From an uncultured Georgenia sp. (lineage in GTDB: Bacteria > Actinomycetota > Actinomycetes > Actinomycetales > Actinomycetaceae): a DNA stretch of 14,375 nucleotides. Under the pieces are notes generated by a model. The model saw only the letters and a program-made list of their open reading frames with translations, was not told where the DNA came from and made no database searches. The DNA is taken from the NCBI RefSeq assembly GCF_937958535.1, contig NZ_CALGNQ010000216.1, positions 1 to 14,375 on the forward strand, read 5' to 3'. The number at the start of each line of letters is the position of its first letter. Position 1 is the stretch's first letter. Positions 7,091 through 14,375 of this stretch are shown here, piece by piece. Both the position numbers and the translations under genes were made by a program.

Positions 7091-8116
7091 TCATGCTCCG
7101 TCCTCGGTTCTCCCCTCGTCCCCGGTGAACCGACCCACATCGCCCAGGACGTCGTCGAAGGCGTCGCGGTAGGCGGCGGCGAGCCGGAGCCGGTCGTGGC
7201 GCGGGGTGCCGTCGCCCGCCCGCACCTGCCGCAGCAGCACCCGGGCGCCCAGCGCACGGGCGGCGTCGAGCAGGTCGTCGATGTCGCCGACCGCCACCGG
7301 GTCGGCGATGACGACGTCGAGGCGCAGGTCGGGGCTGTGCTCCAGGAGGGTGCGCAGGTGGTCACCCGCGGACATCCCCTCGGTCTCCCCCGGCTGGGTC
7401 GACAGGTTGAGGGTCAATGCGCGTCGGGCCGGGGTCTCGGCCAGGGCGCGCGCCAGCTCCGGCACGAGGAGGTGCGGGATGACCGAGGTGTACCAGGAGC
7501 CCGGGCCGAGGACGACCCACTCCGCCTCCCGGATCGCGCGCACCGCCGCGGGGTGGGCCGGCGGGTCGTGCGGGATGAGCCGCACCGTCTCGATGTTGCC
7601 GCTCGTCACGGCCACGCGGGACTGTCCCCGCACCACCCGGAGCTGCTCGGTGCCCTCGAGCCGCACCTCGGCCTCGATGTCGAGCGGGACCGCCGCCATC
7701 GGCAGCACCCGTCCGCGTGCCCCGAGGAGGCGGCCCACCCAGTCGAGCCCGGCGACCTCGTCACCGAGGAGGTCCCACAGGGCGACGATGAGGAGGTTGC
7801 CGACGGCGTGCCCGTCCAGCGGCCCGTCCGAGCGGAAGCGGTGCTGGAGGACGTCCCGCCAGGTCTGGCCCCACTCGGAGTCGTCGCAGAGCGCCGACAG
7901 CGCCATCCGCAGGTCCCCGGGCGGGAGCATGCCGAGCTCGTGGCGCAGACGGCCGGAGGAGCCGCCGTCGTCGGCGACCGTGACGACGGCGGTGAGGTCC
8001 CCGCACACGTGCCGCAGCGCCCCCAGGGTGGCGGCCAGGCCGTGGCCGCCGCCGAGGGCGACGGCACGGGGTCCCCAACCGGGTCCTCCGCCGAGCTGGC
8101 GCGGGTCGAGGGTCAC
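7091..8116 (-). CDS. yvcK: YvcK/GlmR family (CofD-like) gluconeogenesis factor
   Basis: A 341-residue protein of the YvcK/GlmR family, which has the fold of the phospholactate transferase CofD. Relatives bind UDP-N-acetylglucosamine and affect carbon partitioning into cell-wall precursors; the mycobacterial member is called CuvA. Visible motifs are VALGGGHGLAATL (19-31), VTVADDGGSSGRLR (45-58), PPGDLRMALSAL (65-76), GHAVGNLLI (102-110), VLGPGSWYTSVIPHL (202-216) and LNLSTQPGET (236-245), all typical. The start is GTG at 8116, whose last two bases with the next two form the rapZ stop (GTGA, 4-bp overlap), indicating translational coupling; no strong ribosome-binding site precedes it. It lies 70 bp before whiA. 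The exact biochemical role in this organism is not deducible. Confidence 0.94.
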   Translation of the reverse strand: MTLDPRQLGGGPGWGPRAVALGGGHGLAATLGALRHVCGDLTAVVTVADDGGSSGRLRHELGMLPPGDLRMALSALCDDSEWGQTWRDVLQHRFRSDGPLDGHAVGNLLIVALWDLLGDEVAGLDWVGRLLGARGRVLPMAAVPLDIEAEVRLEGTEQLRVVRGQSRVAVTSGNIETVRLIPHDPPAHPAAVRAIREAEWVVLGPGSWYTSVIPHLLVPELARALAETPARRALTLNLSTQPGETEGMSAGDHLRTLLEHSPDLRLDVVIADPVAVGDIDDLLDAARALGARVLLRQVRAGDGTPRHDRLRLAAAYRDAFDDVLGDVGRFTGDEGRTEDGA

Positions 8117-9078
8117 TCGCGCCCCACGTCGCGGTGGACGGTACGGACCCGCAGCCCGTGGGAGCGCAGGCCCTCGGCGATGGCCTCGGAGACGGCGACG
8201 GAGCGGTGCCGCCCACCGGTGCAGCCGACAGCGATCGTCACGTAGTTCTTCAGCTCGCGCTCGTAGCCGGCGATGGCGGGCAGCAGCGTCTCGACGTAGC
8301 GGTCGACGAACTCGCGTGCGCCGGGCTGGTCGAGGACGTAGCGGTTGACGGCCTCGTCCTTGCCGGACAGGTGCCGCAGCTCGGTGACCCAGTACGGGTT
8401 GGACAGGAAGCGGACGTCGACGACGTGGTCGGCGTCGAGCGGCAGCCCGTGCTTGAAACCGAAGGAGACCACCGTGATCTGCACCGGCTGGCCGCCTTCC
8501 TCCCCCAGCCGCTGCCGGATGTGGCGGGCCAGGTCGTAGGGCGAGAAGCTCGTGGTGTCGATGATGGTGTCGGCGCGCCGACGCAGCTCGGCGAGCAGCT
8601 CGCGCTCGCGGGCGATGCCGTCGAGGATGCGGCCGTCGCCCTGGAGCGGGTGGGCGCGCCGTACCTGCTCGTAGCGGCGCACCAACTCGGCGTCGTCCGC
8701 CTCGAGGAAGAGGATGCGGTAGTCCACGCCGTGGCGGCGCAGCTCGTCGAGCACGCTGAGCAGCTCGGCGAAGAACTCCCCGGAGCGGACGTCGACCACG
8801 GCCGCCACCCGCCGCACCCGCCCGTCGGAGGCGGTCATCATCCGGGCGAGCGGCTCGAGCATCCGCGGCGGGAGGTTGTCGACGACGAACCACTCCATGT
8901 CCTCGAGCGTGTTCGCCACCCGGGTGCGGCCGGCGCCGGACATGCCGGTGATGATGAGCAGCTCGCGCCGGTCCGGCTCGGGCGGGGGCGTCTCCGCGTC
9001 GAGGAGCGGGATGCCCTCCGGCACGGTGGACGGCTCACGCTCGTCGACGTCGCGGTCCGGACGCTCAGGGGTGCTCAT
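8113..9078 (-). CDS. rapZ: RNase adapter / nucleotide-binding protein RapZ
   Basis: A 321-residue RapZ (YvcJ/YhbJ) family protein. The N-terminal P-loop domain has TGMSGAGRTR (44-53), with Arg51 where the consensus Walker A has Lys; I recall this substitution as common in actinobacteria. It is followed by WFVVDNLPPRML (63-74). The C-terminal domain has SFGFKHGLPLDADHVVDVRF (205-224) and AVGCTGGRHRSV (283-294), conserved in family members that bind RNA or amino-sugar metabolites. In E. coli RapZ directs GlmZ small-RNA decay to control GlmS; no such RNA partner is visible here. An acidic, proline-rich extension of about 37 residues precedes the P-loop domain. The ATG at 9078 lies 4 bp after the uvrC stop with only a poor ribosome-binding site, so translation is probably coupled to uvrC. 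Confidence 0.95.
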   Translation of the reverse strand: MSTPERPDRDVDEREPSTVPEGIPLLDAETPPPEPDRRELLIITGMSGAGRTRVANTLEDMEWFVVDNLPPRMLEPLARMMTASDGRVRRVAAVVDVRSGEFFAELLSVLDELRRHGVDYRILFLEADDAELVRRYEQVRRAHPLQGDGRILDGIARERELLAELRRRADTIIDTTSFSPYDLARHIRQRLGEEGGQPVQITVVSFGFKHGLPLDADHVVDVRFLSNPYWVTELRHLSGKDEAVNRYVLDQPGAREFVDRYVETLLPAIAGYERELKNYVTIAVGCTGGRHRSVAVSEAIAEGLRSHGLRVRTVHRDVGRE

Positions 9079-9082
9079 GCTT

Positions 9083-11134
9083 CTAGGATGCCAGGCCGGG
9101 TCCGCCGTCCGTGGCGGCCTGGGACGACTCGGGCGTGGCCGCGCTCCCGGGGGTCGGGGCGGTCGGTGACGTCGGGGCGGTCGGGGTGGTGCGCAGCGCG
9201 TCGAGCACGGCCTGGGCCGTGCGCGGCCCGAAGCCCTTGACCGCCGCGATCTCCTCCACGGTCGCCCGGCGGACGTTGGCGACGGACCCGAAGTGGGCGA
9301 GCAGCGCCTTCTGCCGCGCCGGCCCGAGGCCGGGGACGTCGTCGAGCACGGACCGGGTCATCGCCTTGCTCCGCCGCCCGCGGTGGGCGGTGACGGCGAA
9401 CCGGTGGGCCTCGTCGCGCAGCCGCTGGAGGAGGAACAGGCCGGGGCTCGTCCGTGGCAGGACGAGGGGGAAGTCCTCCCCCGGGAGCCACACCTCCTCC
9501 AGGCGCTTGGCCAGGCCGACCAGTGCGACGTCCTCCACGCCCAGCTCGTCGAAGACCCGCTGCGCGGCGTTCACCTGCGGCTGTCCGCCGTCGACGACGA
9601 CGAGGTTGGGTGGGTAGGCGAACTTCGCCGGGCGGCCGGTCTCCGGGTCGACGGGACCGGAGAGGAGCGGCTTGCCGTCGTCGTCCACGGCCTCCTCGCG
9701 GGGTGCCCGGTAGTGGCGGAAGCGGCGGCGCAGCACCTCGGCGATCGCCTCGGTGTCGTCACGTGCGCCGGTGCCGTCCTCGCCGCGGACGACGAACCGA
9801 CGGTAGGCGTTCTTCCGTGGCAGGCCGTCCTCGAAGACCACCATCGAGCCGACCTGGTGGGTGCCCTGGGTGTGGGAGATGTCGTAGCACTCGATGCGCA
9901 GCGGTGCCTCCTCCAGGTCGAGCGCCTCGGCGAGGTCCGCCAGCGCCTGGGACCGGGTGGTGAGGTCACCGGCACGCCGGGTCTTGTGGAGCATGAGGGC
10001 GTGCTCGGCGTTGCGGTGCACCGTCTGGGCCAGGGCCCGCTTGTCGCCCCGCTGCGGCACCCGGACCGACACGTTCGCCCCGCGCAGGCCCCGCAGCCAC
10101 GTCGTGACCTGCTCGACGTCGGGGGGCAGGACGGGGACGAGCACCTCGCGCGGGACGGCCGAGGTGCGGGCGGTGGAGGCGTCCTCGTCGGTGGGGTCGA
10201 TGTCACCGTAGACCTGCTGGAGCAGCCGCTCGACGAGCTCGCCGTCGCTCACCTCCTCGACCTTCTCCACCACCCAGCCGCGCTGCCCGCGCACCCGGCC
10301 GTCGCGGACGTGGAACACCTGGACGGAGGCCTCGAGCTCGTCGGAGGCCATGGCGAAGACGTCGGCGTCGGTGCCGTCGGGCAGCACGACCTCGTTCTTC
10401 TCCACCACCCGCTGCAGCGCGCCGATGTCGTCACGCAGCCGGGCCGCCCGCTCGAAGTCGAGCGCGGCGGCGGCCTGCTTCATCTCCGCCTCGAGCCGCT
10501 TGAGGAAGGGCCGGGTCTGGCCGGCCATGAAGGTGCAGAAGTCCTCCGCCAGCGCGCGGTGGTCCTCCACCGAGATCCGCCCGACGCAGGGGGCGGAGCA
10601 CTTGTCGATGTAGCCGAGCAGGCAGGGGCGCCCGGAGCGCTGCGCGCGGCGGTACACCCCGGCCGAGCAGGTCCGCACCGGGAAGACGCGGAGCATGAGG
10701 TCGACGGTCTCCCGGATCGCCCAGGCGTGCCCGTACGGCCCGAAGTAGCGGTTGCCCTTGCGCTTGGCGCCGCGCATGACCATGGCCCGCGGGACCTCCT
10801 CCGACATCGTCACCGCGAGGTAGGGGTAGGACTTGTCGTCGCGGTACTTGATGTTGAAGCGCGGGTCGTACTCCTTGATCCAGGCGTACTCCAGGGCGAG
10901 GGAAGCGACCTCGGTCTCCACCACGGTCCACTCCACGGACGCGGCCGTCGTCACCATCTGCCGGGTACGCGGGTGGAGCGCGGCGACGTCCTGGAAGTAG
11001 CTGTTCAGCCGCGACCGGAGGTTCTTCGCCTTGCCGACGTAGATCACCCGGCCGTGGGCGTCGCGGAACCGGTAGACCCCTGGTGAGGTGGGGATCTCCG
11101 ACGGTCGCGGGCGGTAGGTCGAGGGGTCGGCCAT
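9083..11134 (-). CDS. uvrC: UvrABC system protein C (excision nuclease)
   Basis: A 683-residue nuclease that makes both incisions around a lesion during nucleotide excision repair. Domains in order: GIY-YIG nuclease with SPGVYRF (17-23) and VIYVGKAKNLRSRLNSYF (30-47); a four-Cys cluster Cys156, Cys171, Cys179, Cys183, which in studied UvrC binds Fe-S; a UVR/UvrB-binding segment, LDFERAARLRDDI (225-237); an RNase H-like domain with RIECYDISHTQG (413-424) and VVVDGGQPQVNAA (512-524); and two helix-hairpin-helix motifs, DVPGLGPARQKALL (599-612) and VKGFGPRTAQAVL (632-644). A low-complexity tail follows. The start is ATG at 11134, 5 bp after the upstream OsmC-family gene; GAGGGG just before it overlaps that stop, suggesting coupling. 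The frame stays open far upstream, but that is shadow sequence. Confidence 0.97.
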   Translation of the reverse strand: MADPSTYRPRPSEIPTSPGVYRFRDAHGRVIYVGKAKNLRSRLNSYFQDVAALHPRTRQMVTTAASVEWTVVETEVASLALEYAWIKEYDPRFNIKYRDDKSYPYLAVTMSEEVPRAMVMRGAKRKGNRYFGPYGHAWAIRETVDLMLRVFPVRTCSAGVYRRAQRSGRPCLLGYIDKCSAPCVGRISVEDHRALAEDFCTFMAGQTRPFLKRLEAEMKQAAAALDFERAARLRDDIGALQRVVEKNEVVLPDGTDADVFAMASDELEASVQVFHVRDGRVRGQRGWVVEKVEEVSDGELVERLLQQVYGDIDPTDEDASTARTSAVPREVLVPVLPPDVEQVTTWLRGLRGANVSVRVPQRGDKRALAQTVHRNAEHALMLHKTRRAGDLTTRSQALADLAEALDLEEAPLRIECYDISHTQGTHQVGSMVVFEDGLPRKNAYRRFVVRGEDGTGARDDTEAIAEVLRRRFRHYRAPREEAVDDDGKPLLSGPVDPETGRPAKFAYPPNLVVVDGGQPQVNAAQRVFDELGVEDVALVGLAKRLEEVWLPGEDFPLVLPRTSPGLFLLQRLRDEAHRFAVTAHRGRRSKAMTRSVLDDVPGLGPARQKALLAHFGSVANVRRATVEEIAAVKGFGPRTAQAVLDALRTTPTAPTSPTAPTPGSAATPESSQAATDGGPGLAS
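9153..9188. repeat. Two-copy 18-bp tandem repeat in the uvrC 3' end
   Basis: The 18-bp units 9153-9170 and 9171-9188 share the 14-mer GTCGGGGCGGTCGG, with a diverged last four bases. They encode the Thr/Ala/Pro-rich stretch PTAPTSPTAPTPG in the UvrC C-terminal tail, beyond the helix-hairpin-helix region. A slippage-type origin is likely, and copy number may vary between strains. Confidence 0.7.
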
Positions 11135-11139
11135 ACCCC

Positions 11140-11625
11140 TCAGCCTACGTTCGCCTCCACGTCGGGTGGGGCGGGCTGCACGCGCACCGGGCAGCTGAGC
11201 GAGCGGGCGATGTGGTTCTGCACGCGGGCGTCCTCGTGGAGCCGGGCGGCGGCCTCCTCGCTGATCGGCTCGGCGTAGGTGACGCGGGGGCGCAGGACGA
11301 TGTCGGAGAAGGGTCCGGAGTTGGCGCCCTCGATCCGCTCGGTGGCGGTGGCGACGTCGGTGTACCCCACGACGACGACGCCGTGGGCGGCCGCGGTGCG
11401 GAGGAACCACAGCATCTGGGCCTGGGAGACCGCGCCGACGAAGAGCTCCTCGGCCTTGTACCGGGAGACGTCGGCGGCGACCTTGCGGTCGGAGGTGGCC
11501 AGCAGCGCCGGCTTGCCCTCCACCCGGACCTCGTGGTCGCGGGAGTAGGAGCTGTAGCTCCGGGTGCCGGTCGAGTTCGCCCCGGTCCAGTCGACGGTCA
11601 CCGTGTAGGTCTGCAGCGCTCCCAT
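11140..11625 (-). CDS. OsmC-family protein lacking both redox cysteines
   Basis: A 161-residue protein with the OsmC/Ohr-type fold, judged from YTVTVDWTGANSTGTRSY near the N-terminus, DHEVRVEGKPALLATSD (30-46), the helix motif AEELFVGAVSQAQMLWFL (58-75), GVVVVGYTDVATATE (82-96) and FSDIVLRPRVTYAE (106-119). Family members usually reduce organic hydroperoxides with a pair of cysteines, one in a motif like SxCHML and one in a motif like CFIANS. Here those places read SQAQML (Ala69) and VQNHIARS (Asn137); the only cysteine is Cys145. A peroxidase role is therefore doubtful. The start is taken as ATG at 11625 (AGGG about 7 nt upstream); a GTG at 11631 would add two residues. It lies between uvrA (57 bp) and uvrC (5 bp), probably co-transcribed. 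Confidence 0.85.
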   Translation of the reverse strand: MGALQTYTVTVDWTGANSTGTRSYSSYSRDHEVRVEGKPALLATSDRKVAADVSRYKAEELFVGAVSQAQMLWFLRTAAAHGVVVVGYTDVATATERIEGANSGPFSDIVLRPRVTYAEPISEEAAARLHEDARVQNHIARSLSCPVRVQPAPPDVEANVG

Positions 11626-11644
11626 GGCCACACCCTAGCCGCGG

Positions 11645-11658
11645 GTGAGCGGGCTCAC
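11645..11658 (-). repeat. Short inverted repeat between uvrA and the OsmC-family gene
   Basis: GTGAG and CTCAC form a 5-bp stem around CGGG (or 6 bp with a 2-nt loop) within the 57-bp gap, 24 nt after the uvrA stop. It is too short and has too little flanking pairing to call a terminator; it could be a weak attenuator or an operator half-site pair. Confidence 0.25.
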
Positions 11659-11682
11659 AGACGCTTCCGTGCCGCCCGCGCG

Positions 11683-14375
<2,693 letters not shown>

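Noticed and set aside
8117..8893. N-terminal extension of yvcK through rapZ
   Set aside because: This is rapZ read in the wrong frame. The YvcK family start corresponds to the GTG at 8116 overlapping the rapZ stop.
9293..11086. A 597-codon open frame on the plus strand, antisense to uvrC
   Set aside because: Same artefact of GC-rich codon use; uvrC is complete and intact on the opposite strand, and this frame has no recognisable domain.

Overview
The window is a 14.4 kb stretch of housekeeping chromosome from a high-GC Gram-positive actinobacterium. The taxonomic evidence is an actinobacterial RbpA, a WhiA, an OpcA, near-universal G/C third codon positions and several GTG starts. The order uvrA, uvrC, rapZ, yvcK, whiA, gap, pgk, tpiA, secG facing zwf, opcA, pgl is a well-known actinobacterial arrangement. 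Having rbpA directly behind secG suggests a Micrococcales-type genome, but that is an inference from gene order.

Plus strand, 1-1956: the 3' end of zwf (cut by the window edge), then opcA and pgl with gaps of 11 and 2 bp. These supply the oxidative pentose phosphate entry: glucose-6-phosphate dehydrogenase, its assembly/activation factor, and 6-phosphogluconolactonase.

Minus strand, read from the right edge down to 1990: uvrA (5' end cut by the window edge), an OsmC-family protein, uvrC, rapZ, yvcK, whiA, gap, pgk, tpiA, secG, rbpA. uvrA and uvrC are nucleotide excision repair. rapZ, yvcK and whiA form the conserved regulatory trio. gap, pgk and tpiA are lower glycolysis. secG is a translocon subunit and rbpA an RNA polymerase regulator. 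Gaps of 5, 4, -4, 4 and 15 bp at osmC/uvrC, uvrC/rapZ, rapZ/yvcK, pgk/tpiA and secG/rbpA indicate co-transcription and coupled translation. Larger gaps before gap (201 bp), pgk (87 bp) and secG (152 bp) hold strong inverted repeats that probably set operon boundaries or processing points. The two strands converge at 1957-1989, where a long stem-loop lies.

No stretch longer than about 200 bp lacks a gene. I see no tRNA, rRNA, CRISPR array, insertion sequence, phage gene or attachment site. I found no convincing new multi-gene system. The most unusual items are an OsmC-family protein that has lost both expected redox cysteines, and a set of precise hairpins in the intergenic regions: pgl/rbpA, tpiA/secG, the secG ribosome-binding site, gap/pgk and the gap leader.
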